The notes beneath the pieces are model-generated. The model saw only the letters and a list, made by a program, of their open reading frames with translations. It was not told where the DNA came from and ran no database searches. A stretch of DNA of 64,000 nucleotides from Leptidea sinapis (taxonomy: Eukaryota > Arthropoda > Insecta > Lepidoptera > Pieridae), in contig NC_066288.1 of assembly GCF_905404315.1 (NCBI RefSeq), positions 2,294,001-2,358,000 on the forward strand. The letters run 5' to 3'. A program made the position numbers and the translations under genes. Of this stretch, positions 31,950-43,139 are shown in pieces. Positions within the stretch are counted from its first letter, which is position 1. The number at the start of each line of letters is the position of its first letter.

Positions 31950-32620
31950 TTTTTTTTTATTGACTAATACAGAACAAATACATATATTTTTATGAAATAA
32001 GTACCACGAAAACTTTTTTTGTTTATCTGGGTACCTAGAGTCATTCAATTCTTTTTTTCCAAATTCTATTCTTTTTTCAGGAAGTATCTTTTAAAGCGAG
32101 TTTTGATTTTCGTGGTTTCTTGCAGCTCTTTGGGCAGTTCGTTAATGTAATCTGGTATTACGTAATTGACCGTTCTCTTCCCATATTTATAATTAATTTT
32201 TGGTAAAATGTATTTGTGATTTATATCAAGTTGTCGTAAAACAAAGGGTCTAATTTTTTCGATTAACAGGGTGGGATTATTAATTTTGGTTTAAATAGAA
32301 AATTTAGCTTTATCATAAACATTCATGACACAACAATGTCCAAAGAGCTGATTATAATTTTCCTTATCTTTATTTAGTACTTGTTTTGGTACAATTGTTT
32401 TAAGTAATCTTAACCGCAGGTTATAAATATCTTTCAGATTTATTTTGCAGGACCTAACATAACTACTAATACCATAAGCGATGACAGAGTCAGCTAGGGC
32501 CATGTACAGGAGTCGTAATGTCTCATATGGTAATTTGAATTTGTGTATGCTTAGTTTGCTCAAGATTGATCTTAGTTTTGAGCCAACATGCGCTATATGT
32601 GGACCCCAAGTAAATCTTAA
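31950..32620 (-). mobile_element. LINE-D, ORF2 C-terminal part (pseudogene)
   Basis: Minus strand: SILSKLSIHKFKLPYETLRL, LYMALADSVIAYGISSYVRS, INLKDIYNLRLRLLKTIVPK, then in a second frame PTLLIEKIRPFVLRQLDINH, KYILPKINYKYGKRTVNYVI, PDYINELPKELQETTKI and a Lys-rich end. The order 'R..Y.AL..S...YGI..W', 'LQ...LR' and 'P..N.LP' is that of the region after RT in non-LTR elements, but it differs from LINE-A, -B and -C. One frameshift near 32290. The 3' part (31950-32040) is T-rich UTR. Clade not determined. Confidence 0.7.
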
Positions 32621-32624
32621 ATGA

Positions 32625-32910
32625 TAAAATGATTAATACCCGGAGGACTTACTTACTCGCTTGTCATTGCTTGTCAGTATGTACCTACGCTGTTCTCATC
32701 TTTAAGTTGGTACGTCAGAAGTGACGTGTCAAATACTTGGAGGATCTAAAAACAAAATATTTGCACCACAAACAACAATCATGGAAATTTATGTATGGGA
32801 AGGCTGATTTTATTTCGATTGAATGCCAAATTTATATTTTTATTTTAATAATAAGACTTCTTAGGAAAAACGACAGGTGTGCGTACACTACATAATTAGT
32901 TTTTGGTTGT
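32625..32910. other. No gene seen
   Basis: AT-rich spacer. Confidence 0.35.
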
Positions 32911-32914
32911 TGTT

Positions 32915-33010
32915 TGCATATATTATTCTTTTTTGTTTGTAACTATCGCATAAGGTTTCCCGTAATGATAGTTGCTATGTGTGGTAAATAAAAAATAAAA
33001 AATAAAAACT
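32915..33010 (+). mobile_element. LINE-P 3' UTR tail
   Basis: 'gtaactatcgcataaggttt', 'taatgatagttgctatgtgt', 'ggtaaataaaaaat' and an (AAAAT)n end match the LINE-P tail at 21560-21650 on the opposite strand. Confidence 0.75.
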
Positions 33011-33014
33011 CACG

Positions 33015-34765
33015 ACATTGTAAAATTCTAATGAGCTATGATTCCTCTGGAACGTCCTCTCAGGGCTCTTTCTAAAGCTAATTTCATCAACTTGCTCACT
33101 TATAGGTTAAGTAAACTCAAGAGATCATTTATTGCTAATTATTTTAGGTTGGCTGTGTAGGCGTCGCTGCAAGTCTCTTATGTCGTACGCTTGTGAATGA
33201 TGTTTATAAAATATATATATGTAAAATATCTCTCCCAATGACTGAATAAAAATAAAGTATTTTAAATTTTTATAAGCTTATTACATATAATGTATTTATT
33301 ATTTTTATGGTAGAGAACACATAGGAATCTCATCGTATATTTTTCGTAGCTTCTTCGTAAAATCCTTTTATTTGATACCCTTATCATGTCGGTTCATTTA
33401 ATATGCCTGTGCCGTGAAATGTTGAAAGTTCTCTCTTAAGAAGCCAAGGAATAATCATGTTATTAAGTTGAACCGGTTTCCATAATTATATAAGTTGACT
33501 TGAGGAGTTGGGATATGCATTTGTATTGTTCGCCAATGTCACGAGTTCTGTATAATAAATCCGGGTCATGGTGACAAAATGGTGGTGGTATTGATGTAAA
33601 CCATACACACATGATATATAACAGCCAAACCGTGGTGAACAACCGATTCAAAATTCAGTTTAAAGATAAATTATATTTAGAAACATGTTAGGAGTAAAAT
33701 TTATTATGTAGAAATAATTTTATATAATAATTGTAGAAATACAATGACTAGAGGATTATTCGGTAGATAGCCTCGAGCTAAGCTGGGTACATGTCGCAGG
33801 TCTCAATCGTTACAAATATAACGTAGGGAGTAGGGATGGTCAAAATAATTAGTGGTTATTTAAGATATTATCTTTTATTTATTATTTACAACAATACATT
33901 ATTTACATCTATATTAACAGTGCTTAAATTAAGAAAATAAGTGTACAGCTCAATTTTAAACTTAAGAAAACTATTGATAAAATGTAAATAGATAATTTAA
34001 ATAATTAATTAAAATAGAGGAATCATGTTTTTCTTATTATTTTATTAATTGTTTCACCTATTTGGATTTAATCTACAATAGATACTATTTAGAATTACAA
34101 TATAGAATTTAAAAATGATGAAAAAATAACGGTCTTTGAAAAAAACTATATGTTGTACCGGAAAAGTACAAGTCGAAGACTACCAACAAGAATATAAAAA
34201 GCTCATAAGACAGACAGTGGGCCTTAAGAAAATCGTTAGTTGGTATTCAAGAAGACAAAGTTACCGGAAAGGAAAAAAATATTACATATCTACAAAAAGA
34301 AATGAGATGCAACAAAAACATAACTTGTAAAAAAATAACGGGTAAGTTTGAAAACTTGAAAATTAACGTTGCGCATTTTTGAATAATTTTGCACGAATTG
34401 CTTTATTTATCAGTATAAAATAACTCGCATTTATGTGGTTAAATACAGTATTCATTTATTGCGCTATCGTACGCAAAAAGAAAACACTTCAGAACTACTA
34501 TATATATTTCAGAAAATCAACTTTCATCAATAATTTCAACGACTGTCTTACGAATTTTCGATCAGGTCACGTGTCTGACGCGAGTTTAACATTTTATACC
34601 CATCCCAAGAAAAGTGCTCAACGCCGGTAAAGAAGTTTTCACTTCCAAAAATATAAAAAAACAGCTTTTAATTGACATTTAAAAAGTTTTCAAGGATTGT
34701 AACATTCCCCGTTCGTCTCTTTAATTGAGCAATATACACTTTACGATTTTGTAAATATTGATCGT
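33015..34765. other. No gene seen
   Basis: AT-rich. Short ORFs (for example 34136-34330 and 34433-34630) show no motif and have AT-biased composition. Confidence 0.4.
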
Positions 34766-34999
34766 ATTCCTTACAGCTTTGTAATTTCATAAAAGGCATT
34801 TATTTTCTCAAAATTGATTCCTTTAGAATTCTTTTTGATGTAATTTCTTAAACTACTAGATACTACTACCGCTTCGGAAACAAATGGCGCTCTGAGAGAG
34901 AAGAAGCGGCGCAAGAAACTCTCCCAGCATTCTTTTTTCTGCGCTCTTATATATATAAAAATGTACAATATTGTACAGTCGCTATAAAATAATCACAAT

Positions 35000-36319
35000 C
35001 TAGTCCCAGGCTGTCCGATCATTTAGATATTCAGCAGTGGAGTAATAGGATTTACGACAGAGCCATTTCTTTATAAAACATTTAAATTTATTTATAGATA
35101 ATGCCTGAACAGTGGCTGGGACTTTATTGTAGAAGTGTATACATTTACCCTTAAAGCTATTATGTATCTTATGAAGCCTACTAGAATTAGTTACAAGCAA
35201 TCCCTTATTTCTAGTGTTATAATAATGAAAATCACTATTAAGAGCAAAAAGGTGACGATTTTTGTGAACATATATTAAATTTTCATAAATGTACTGACAA
35301 TAAACAGTCATAATATTTATTTCTTTAAATTTTTCTTTGAGAGACTGTCTATAACCAAGCTGATATATAGCACGAACAGCTCTCTTTTGCAGTGCAAACA
35401 CTATATCAATGTCAGCAGCATGACCCCATAGTAATATACCGTACGTCATGATGCTGTGAAAATAACTAAAGTACACTAATCTAGCGGTCGCAACATTCGT
35501 GTGCTCTCTAATCTTTCTAACTGCATATGCCGCAGAGCTGAGTCTATCTGCTAGATGGGTAATATGTGGACCCCACTGAAGCTTTTTATCTAACGTGATA
35601 CCCAAGAAGACCGTAGTGTCCACAAGTTCCAATCTCTGGTCATTTATAAGTACGTTGGTTTGTACCTCCGCTGTGTTTGGTGTAATGAACCGTAAACACT
35701 TTGTTTTTTTACTGTTTAAGTGCAGATTATTCGTCTCAAACCAACGTACTATCTTTGAGAGTGCATTGCTTACCTCGTCATCAATATCCACACGTCGCTT
35801 CACTTTAAGAATAAGTGAAGTATCATCAGCAAACAATACAATCTCATGGCTATCATCTACCACAAACGGTAGATCGTTAATATATATAAGAAACAAGAAA
35901 GGACCGAGAATAGAACCCTGTGGAACACCTATTCCCACAGGTTTACCCGAAGACCGTTTGCCATTTACATCGACTATCTGAACTCTTTCGCTTAAATATG
36001 ATTTTAACAGATTTAGGGCTCTATTTTTCACTCCATAATGCTTTAGTTTTAGGAGTAAAGTTTCATGGTGGACGCAGTCAAATGCTTTTGACAAATCACA
36101 AAAAATGCCCAATGCATTCTGTGACTCTTCCCAGGCGTCAAAGATGTGCTCAATGAGTCTAGTACCCGCATTAATTGTTGATAAGCCCCTAGTTAAACCA
36201 AACTGATTTTTGTTCATTAATTTACAACAATGCATTTGTAGCTGTTGAAGCAAAAGTTTTTCAAAAATTTTACCTAAAAACAGGCAGCACTGAAATAGGT
36301 CTGAAATTAGCAGGGTCAA
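35000..36319 (-). pseudogene. LINE-B ORF2 reverse transcriptase and C-terminus
   Basis: 439-codon open frame, minus strand. RT motifs are intact: first catalytic Asp in DLSKAFD (residues 75-81), GVPQGSILGP (131-140), catalytic FADD (163-166), thumb-side HLNSKKTKC (200-208), FLGITLD. Then KLQWGPHITHLADRLSSA, YFHSIMTYGILLWG, LQKRAVRAIYQLG, HYYNTRNKG, FYNKVPATVQALSINKFK and a C-terminus STAEYLNDRTAWD. The ATG is not a real start. The frame continues from the upstream segment once a single-base insertion in 'cctgtttttaggtaaa' (near 36272-36282) is allowed for. Without that frameshift RT would be continuous. Confidence 0.9.
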
Positions 36320-36845
36320 AAGAACTGCCCGATTTAAACAAAGGTATAACTTTGCTGTATTTCATGAGGTCAGGGAACACACCCTCATCTATGCATTCAT
36401 TAAATATTATTGCTAATTCAGGTGCTATAATGTCAAGTATGTATTTTACAATATTAGTCGAATGGCCCCATAGGTCTTTTGTATTTTTTAGGTTAATTAA
36501 TTTGAAGATTTTTATTATATCGCTACCTGTGACATACTTAAATTTCAAGTCAGTAGAAGATACTGGTACGTGTAATTTAAGCATATCATATGCTGCTTTT
36601 GGCGAAGAGTTAAGGTATTTGGTCGTGACAATCGGGATTTCGGAGAAGTATTTATCAAATTCATTTGCAATTTCTATTTCCGAATTTATAACGCGTTTAT
36701 TAATATTTAAACAGATAGAGGTGTTACGGCAATTCGATCTACCAGTTTCAATGTTAATTACACTCCAAGTCGCTTTTACTTTATTATTACTGTTTTTAAT
36801 TTTATCTGCAATGAAACGTGTTTTCGCTTCACCACACCACCACAT
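36270..36845 (-). pseudogene. LINE-B ORF2, segment before RT
   Basis: 191 codons in the neighbouring frame: KTRFIADKIKNSNNKVKATW, NKRVINSEIEIANEFDKYFS, LKFKYVTGSDIIKIFKLINL, APELAIIFNECIDEGVFPDL, MKYSKVIPLFKSGSSFDPAN, FRPISVLPVFR and a stop. The last part is the conserved RT start ('K...V.P..K.G...D..N.RPIS.LP'). Its junction with the next frame shows a one-base indel. The segment begins abruptly at about 36845, where the insertion ends. Confidence 0.85.
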
Positions 36846-36949
36846 ACACCTATATAATATAATTAATGAGACACTTATTAATTTAAAAGTACTGTAGTTA
36901 AATTTAAATAATACAACTAAGCATTTTTATTTTTGAGCGAATTTCCCTA

Positions 36950-37160
36950 TATATATAATAATAATAATAATATTGACACACTTTTTACAAAAATTATCTT
37001 CCCCAAATTAGGCATATATAGCCTATGTTATGGATTGCAACAACGATATATTTAATATAATATACTTACTTAAACATATATACATACATATATAAATACA
37101 CATAAACATCCATGACTCGGAACCATCCATCCATATATGAACGAATCGTGGATATTATCA
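36950..37160 (-). mobile_element. SINE-F, partial copy
   Basis: Minus-strand body with 'attatcttccccaaattagg', 'atatatttaatataatatac', 'tacttaaacatata' and 'aaacatccatgactcgga'. The tRNA head is lost after about 37130. Left end is the (TAA)n tail. Confidence 0.75.
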
Positions 37161-37164
37161 CCTA

Positions 37165-37420
37165 GCTTTATCACTTTACATCACTTGTTTTTCTTAACAT
37201 ACAAATGATTGCCGAATATCACGTCCTGAAGTATTAAGTATATCACCAGTCAAGCTACATCAGATTCTAAGCATAACGGAATTTAAATAGAAATTGTGAA
37301 AATGTTAAATATTAGTACAATTATTATTTTTTCATTATCGTTTGGACTGACACATATGTAATTTACAAAGAGTAAGAATACTTTTTGCAGTGTGGTAGTG
37401 TGTATCTCGATTCAAATGGT
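37165..37420. other. No gene seen
   Basis: AT-rich spacer. Confidence 0.35.
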
Positions 37421-37424
37421 CCCT

Positions 37425-37630
37425 ATTCAGAAATAAATAGTTTGAAATAGCATGTAAGGCTCATGTCGTTGTACACAGGTTTAAGTAATGTATGTGACCC
37501 GTTGAAACGAGTGACGACGGTACGAAGGCACCGTGCGAAGGTAAACGGTAGTTTAACCCCTTGTTGATGATCGAATAGCGATTCTATTGAAGCAAAGTTG
37601 CCCGGTGACTTGTTTACGTTACAATAATAA
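37425..37630 (+). repeat. Dispersed repeat S, copy 2
   Basis: Inverted partner of 29838-30050. It has an extra 'gcaccgtgcgaaggtaaacg' block after 'acgacggtacgaag', a short duplication of 'cgaag'. Shared ends 'tttgaaatagcatgtaaggc' and 'gatgatcgaatagcgat'. Confidence 0.8.
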
Positions 37631-37737
37631 ACATAAATTGACCGCGAATGGTTATTATCTTCATCCAGCTAAAAACAATCTGAAGGGGTCTGAGAATATT
37701 AGAGAATTATTTAAATTAAACAAACAAATGTTATTGA

Positions 37738-37965
37738 GTTACCAGTGGGAGGCTCCTTTGCATAGGAAGCCGGCTAGATTATGGGTACTACAACGGCGCC
37801 TATTTCTGCCGTGAAGCAGTAATGTGTGTAGTGAAATACTGGGCAAATGAGACTTAACATCTTATGTCTCAAGGTGACGAGCGCAATTGTTGTACTGCTC
37901 AGAATATTTGGGTTTTTCAAGAATCCTGCTCGTCTAGTCCCTTAATTTCAATAAAAAAATGAAGC
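37738..37965 (-). mobile_element. rep-E, 3'-deleted copy
   Basis: Minus strand. Plus-strand reading gives 'accagtgggaggctcctttg', 'ggaagccggctagattatgg', 'gcctatttctgccgtgaagc', 'gagacttaacatcttatgtc', 'gggtttttcaagaatcctg', then jumps directly to 'ctcgtctagtcccttaattt'. The block 'agcggcactgcattgtaatg ... cagctgaacgtc' is deleted. Confidence 0.8.
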
Positions 37966-37969
37966 ATAT

Positions 37970-38230
37970 CGTAGTGCTATCGAGCGATATACTATCTAAA
38001 GTCTTACTGTACCTACTATTCCGGAATATATCAAATTATGCTGGTTTAGAGGATGAATTGTTGGGTTAATTGAGTTTTCTTCGATACGAGCTGCCGCCTC
38101 CAACTTCGTAGATTTCGTTAAAAGAGCAAACTGGCTACTGAATCACAGTATTATTTGTTTTAATTTATTTGCGCGGAAACCTAATTTATTTTATTGAATC
38201 AAATCAGAAGTTATTTAATCATGTCAGTTC
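37970..38230. other. No gene seen
   Basis: AT-rich spacer leading into a LINE-B copy. Confidence 0.35.
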
Positions 38231-38234
38231 AATA

Positions 38235-38577
38235 AAGGACATCTATAATTGTGAATATTATAATCTTTGCCATTTAACAAATTTAATATATGTTCACAAG
38301 AATGGTCACATTTATGCTTTTAATAGTGATTTTCATTATTATAACACTAGAAATAAGGGATTGCTTGTAACTAATTCTAGTAGGCTTCATAAGATATATA
38401 ATAGCTTGAAAGGTAAATGTATACACTTTTATTATAAAGTCCCAGCCACTGTTCAGGCATTATCTATAAATAAATTTAAATTTTTTATTAAAAATGGCTC
38501 TGTCGTAATTCGTACTACTCACTACTACGCTGCATATCATGCCATATCATATCTGCCATTCGTTTCCGAAGTGGTAG
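38235..38577 (+). mobile_element. LINE-B ORF2 end (pseudogene)
   Basis: Plus strand: NLIYVHKNGHIYAFNSDFHY, YNTRNKGLLVTNSSRLHKIY, FYYKVPATVQALSINKFK, very close to the 35-kb copy. After FIKNG a deletion and frame change occur. The last codons and most of the 3' UTR are missing; 'gtttccgaagtggtagtagt' from the 3' UTR abuts a LINE-A tail at 38578. Confidence 0.85.
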
Positions 38578-39455
38578 TAGTTTTCTTTTATGGAATTGCA
38601 GGACATACGAGCGTACGGGTCACCTGGTGTTAAGTGATCACCGCCGCCCACATTCTCTTGCAACTCCAGAGGAATCACAAGAACGTTGCCGGCCTTTAAG
38701 GAAGGTATACGCGCTTTTTTTGAAGGTACCCATGTCATATCGTCCCGGAAACACCGCAAAAGGAAGCTCATTCCACAGCTTTGTAGTACGAAGAAGAAAG
38801 CTCCTTGAAAACCGCACTTTGGAGGACCGCCACACATGCAGATGGTGGGGATGATATCTTATCTTGTGGCGTGTCGTGCGAAGGTGGAATTCCGCGGCAG
38901 GAATCAGGTTAAACAGCTCTTTGGAACACTCCCCGTGATAAATGCGGTAGAAGACACTCTATGAAGTGACGTCTCTACGTAACGCCAAGAGATCCAGCCG
39001 TTCACAGAGTACTGGGTCCCCGACAATTCGAGCTGCTCTGCATTGCACGCGGTCAAATGGATCGAGCTGATACTAGAATGCGCCAGACCAGAGATGACAG
39101 CAATACTCCATGTGTGGCCGGACCTGCGCTTTGTAGAGTGCTAGAATGTGGGCCGGCTGTATTAATGACCTCCAGCTTCTTGGAAGCCAATTTGGCTTTG
39201 CCCTCCAGATGGCCACGGAATCGGCAATCGCTCGAGATTTCGAGATCCAGTATTCCGATACTAGGCGCGGCTTTAAGAGAAGTGTTCTCGAAGAGCGGTG
39301 ATACGACAAATGGGGTTCTTTTAGTGGTAAACGCGCAAGCTTGAGTCTTCTGGGGGTTAAAATGGACAAGGTTCCATTTACCCCATTCCGCGACCTGTCA
39401 AGAGAGGACTCGATAGAAGACACACCCCTTTCTCCCGGCACTGGTCCACGATTAG
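38578..39455 (-). mobile_element. LINE-A, about 880-bp 5'-truncated copy (pseudogene)
   Basis: Minus-strand copy from the 3' end (38578, 'acgagcgtacgggtcacctg') to just after the YADD box (39455). Reading frames: VRFSRSFLLRTTKLWNELPF and KGRQRSCDSSGVARECGRR near the C-terminus, then ILALYKAQVRPHMEYCCHLW and the QFNPQK region at DNA level. Several frameshifts and one in-frame gap after PHMEYCCHLWSGA. It lies tail to tail with the LINE-B remnant, with no spacer, so it probably inserted into the LINE-B 3' UTR. Confidence 0.88.
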
Positions 39456-39459
39456 TATT

Positions 39460-39860
39460 GGAGGTGTCTAGCGTAAGCAAAAACTTAAAGAGTGGGTGTT
39501 CAAAACATGTTTGTTCTTTAAGTTCTGTAAGTGTAGGTTCTTAACGAGGTAGGCATTGCCTAATTGCTCATATTGTTTGCACGCCCGTGAATCCATTCTT
39601 GACTTACATTCTTATAGTATTGTTACATTTAATTTCCATACGATGTTTTTCGCCCTGCCCAACAGTAAAATGGATGTCATGAAAAATATCGAACATCTCA
39701 TTGCATAATATCTAATTGTTGTCTCACTTGTAGATAGAGGAGCAATCAGTTTCTCGACGCTATTTACCGAACATAATACCACGCACATTATTATCTGATA
39801 TTTCCTTTAATTTATTATAAAATAAAATATTATCACAGCAAAAGTAAATGTCTTAAAATA
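39460..39860. other. No gene seen
   Basis: AT-rich; no second half of the LINE-B 3' UTR could be found here. Confidence 0.35.
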
Positions 39861-39863
39861 GAT

Positions 39864-40130
39864 TCAATTTTGAAGCATATTTATCTTTTCATGGCGACAG
39901 TTTCGTTCAGAGTGTAGTACATGGAAAATGGTTTCAGATATTAGACATATTTTTCCCCGGATACAGTAATCGAATGTCATACTTGCATGCGGTTGCAGCC
40001 CGACAGACCTATTCACAGAGTGCCAGTTGCCGCGTTCCACGAGTTGATTAATGTACCGAGTGCTAACATTGTCCAACTTTCTGCATCTTGTTTCTGTACC
40101 GCTTGTGCTTGAAATCTGTAATTTATTGTA
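39864..40130 (+). repeat. Dispersed repeat T, copy 1
   Basis: About 250 bp shared with 49868-50110 (same strand) and 57125-57330 (inverted). Common blocks: 'agacatatttttcc', 'cgaatgtcata', 'gcggttgcagcccgacag', 'acattgtccaactttctgca' and 'cttgtttctgta'. Open on the minus strand for 90 codons but with no motif; the frame is not shared by the other copies. Unassigned family. Confidence 0.8.
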
Positions 40131-40139
40131 ACACACAGT

Positions 40140-42025
40140 AACTAGTTGTATTATTACTAAATTTTCTAAACGCGTACTGACTTCTGCACTAATTCAAATA
40201 TTTGTTGTTCTTCTACGGGTAAGAATGTCCAAATATCAAATGATATATTGAAATATATTATTAGTTGTAAGTGGAGTTATTATAAGTATTAGTAATATTG
40301 TCCACGGTAAGTTGAGTCTATTTAAATGCTTTATATAAGCCTAAAATAAAAGTAGTAGTATCTGTAGTCTAAGTTGTATCTATAATCATTATATAATAGG
40401 GTGGAGGACGATTAAGTTGTCTCCACTGAGAATAAAGTATTTAGATTTAATTTTTTGATCTCAATATTTTTTGGTTTGTTGGAAACCGGCCTATGAAAAA
40501 ATACTTCCTTGCTGGCTTAAAGTACTGAAAAAAACTTTAATCAAATATGTAATATTGTCGCGCAGCAACGCTTCGACGTACATGACGAGAGTTGTCAAAC
40601 TTCAAGGCATAGATAATTTCGACGGTTCAACAATACTCGTAACTCAGCAGAAAAATACACCTACCAATGTAATAAATAAGCCGTTCTAAGCCTGGCCTAC
40701 GGCACTTCTAGTTCAGACTCGAAAGTGAAAAGTTGAAAGTGATCCAGAAGAAGATAGAAGACAACTAGTGTTCAGTGCGGTGTGATCTGTTGAAGGTACC
40801 ACTGCCGACAAGAGGAACAGCGGCAGACCATCGAAGTGTATATTCAGAAAAGTGAACGCAAATAAAGACTCGTTCCTATAAGAGGAGTATTATTTCAAAT
40901 CCCTGACCCACTCTCGTGTCAATATTATGTATAAGCCGTCAATTATTTCATACACGTTCCCGAAATCTTGACAATTCAGTATTTATTCCTCCACCTGATC
41001 ATCAGACCCCTGTTGGAACTGGACCCCTTTCTACATGAACAAATAACTTCCATCAAAATTTAAAATACGGACCGCGGTGTCACTCTCGTAGCCCATAGTA
41101 AGGATGGATACTTAAGTATTCTCGTAGTAATACTGCAGCTGTTGTTGAGAATTTCAAAGAAATATTATACTTAAAATAAAGAAATTTTACACAAACAATT
41201 TTGAGAAAATAAATAATTTTCCCGACGTTTTGCTGGAAACTAGGAAGACAATGGGAATTTCTTAACGAATTTTAAAGAAATTAAAAATACTGAAACTATA
41301 TTATGTTTTTTTATTTACTGGAATTTTGGAAGAGATAAAGAGTTTTCTTAGGGAATTTCGAAAGAATCTTAAGAAGTTTTTAGTGTGAAAATGAATTGCA
41401 TTTCAACTTTTTAGCCATGAACTAAGAGTATTATACCTCTCCAGTTCGTGGCTACAATAATAGAGAGTGATAAAGTAGAGAATTATTTTTTTAAAACTAC
41501 TGTAACAAGGATTTGAACATAGTAATAATTATAATTTTGTCTTCAAATTATCCGATGCCTCATTTCAATTCAATATCGGATAAACCTAACAAGTTTTATC
41601 GCATAAAAATATATTTCTTCTGTAAGAGCTGAAAATATTTGGGGTTAAAGTATGAAATCGTCGATTTGTACTTTGTACGAAAAATTTAAATAAGTTTTTT
41701 TTATTTACTGAACATAATTATTTAATCAAAATTATTACCATTTTTATCTATACAATGCTGCCATGATAAGATAGAATAGTGGTGATCTAGATTCGAAAAA
41801 CTGTATGATTTTGTATTACATGCTAAGAAGAAAAGTTTTTATCACTCAGAAAATTGTCCAAAACCCGAAAAAAATGGTAGTCCGTTGGAGCAAGGTCTAG
41901 CAAATATGGAGGGTGACAAATGGTTTCTAATTGCAGATAATTGCTTGTCCAGATAAGCGAAAGTAGTGGTAGAAAAACTTACCATCTCGATAATATGCGA
42001 CAGTCATCCAAGTGGTAATGATTTT
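40140..42025. other. No gene recognised
   Basis: 40690-40900 is GC-richer and purine-rich, with 'gcaaataaagactcg' near the end. It could be an old LTR or element end, but I find no LTR pair, primer site or polyprotein. The rest is AT-rich and empty of known families. Confidence 0.35.
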
Positions 42026-42032
42026 AACAATT

Positions 42033-42620
42033 TTTAATATAAATTTTTAATAAACGGGCTTAAGGCACGCGTGATGGTAAGTGAGAAAGCAACCATCCAT
42101 TTACAACTGCAACTCTTGAGGTCAAGAAATACAATGCCGGCCTTTAAGTATGCTCTTATCGTGAAGATCCCTAAGTCGTATCGGTTCCGGAATGGAATTG
42201 GAGCCGGTATTTGGCTCCACAAAGTGGCTGCACCGGGTAAAAAAAATTCTTGCATAACGCGTGGTTGTAGAATGGCAGAAGAAAATAGAAACATTCTTAT
42301 TTAGAATTGGGAGAGACTATAACGTAAAATATTGCAACAACATTTGGTTAACGTCATGAAGATACATCAGCTCGTAAACATGGTGAGAAATACTGGACAT
42401 CAACAGAATGTGCACTTCGCATTTTGATACCAAACTTGACAACTCCTCGAAGCAATTCTCATGATCATATTATGTGGTAGAAGATCAAGAATCAAGCTTA
42501 TCGGAGAAGACTTGATCGACGATAATTCGAGCCTCTGTTCGTTATATGCGGTCAAATAAAGGAGGTGGGCGTTAGTAAGAATAGTACTTCACGTGAGGCT
42601 GAATTTGTGCCTTACCTTAT
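42033..42620 (-). mobile_element. Old LINE-A relative, ORF2 C-terminal part
   Basis: Minus strand. A scattered series of frames reads AQIQPHVKYYSY, PPPLFDRI, IVDQVFSDKLDS (compare IVGDPVLCERLDH in LINE-A), then FFLPGAATLWSQIPA, FRNRYDLGIF and YLKAG. The order agrees with LINE-A but identity is low, so it is a very old copy or a separate sister family. The 86-codon ORF at 42034-42294 is a remnant of it. Confidence 0.65.
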
Positions 42621-43139
42621 TGGCTTGCAGTGAAGTACCTGCCATATCCGCCGTATCTGCCATACTGATCACAAAATGCATGGTTCACTCAACGTCGCTC
42701 GACATACCGCTTTCTTCTTGTATATCTCATTCATTTCATTTACCGCCCTCACATTAGTACGATATGAAAATAGCATCAGCTAAATCTAGAGAATTAACAG
42801 GTTCCATCTTTTAAGGATACTCCAAAAAACGGATACATTTTTTTACTGAATCAAGTTCAATTCAATTGCAATGATTGACTTAAGCCATGCTATGGAAGAT
42901 GCCAAAAAATTAATAACGTACCTACATTATTTGAATAAAAATTAAATTTGTGTGAATTGCTTGTTAAGAGGATAACTTTATTGTTCAGAACATGTTAATT
43001 GACATCAATTGCCAACATCTTAGATAATAAAAAACACATGTTTTATATTTTAATCATAGATGTAAAACACGTGTATTATTGTACATCAAAATACTGAAAC
43101 AGAAAATTTGCCTCGTAATAAATCACTTCTCACAATACT

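Larger units (their letters stand above)
34785..36850 (-). mobile_element. LINE-B, about 2-kb 5'-truncated copy
   Basis: Jockey/CR1-like non-LTR element. From right to left it has the end of the region before RT (36850-36290), the whole RT and C-terminal region (36319-35000), the stop and the 3' UTR (35000-34785; on the minus strand 'gctgggagagtttcttgcgc' and 'aaataaatgcctttt'). The endonuclease and ORF1 are absent, as in a usual 5' truncation. Its coding part is much less damaged than the other elements, so it is among the youngest here. Tail copies of the same family lie at 5.5, 38.2, 48.6, 56.7 and 58.1 kb. No clear target-site duplication seen. Confidence 0.9.

Noticed and set aside
35595..35981. 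128-codon plus-strand ORF
   Set aside because: Shadow of the LINE-B reverse transcriptase on the opposite strand.
36352..36897. 181-codon plus-strand ORF
   Set aside because: Antisense of the LINE-B segment before RT; the hydrophobic look comes from the complement of charged codons.
36935..37110. CRISPR or satellite array from repeated 'ataata' and 'tacata' motifs
   Set aside because: Only simple microsatellites at SINE tails; no spaced repeats of constant length.
40690..40900. LTR of an LTR retrotransposon
   Set aside because: AATAAA and a GC-richer block are present, but I find no second LTR, no primer-binding site and no gag-pol sequence nearby.
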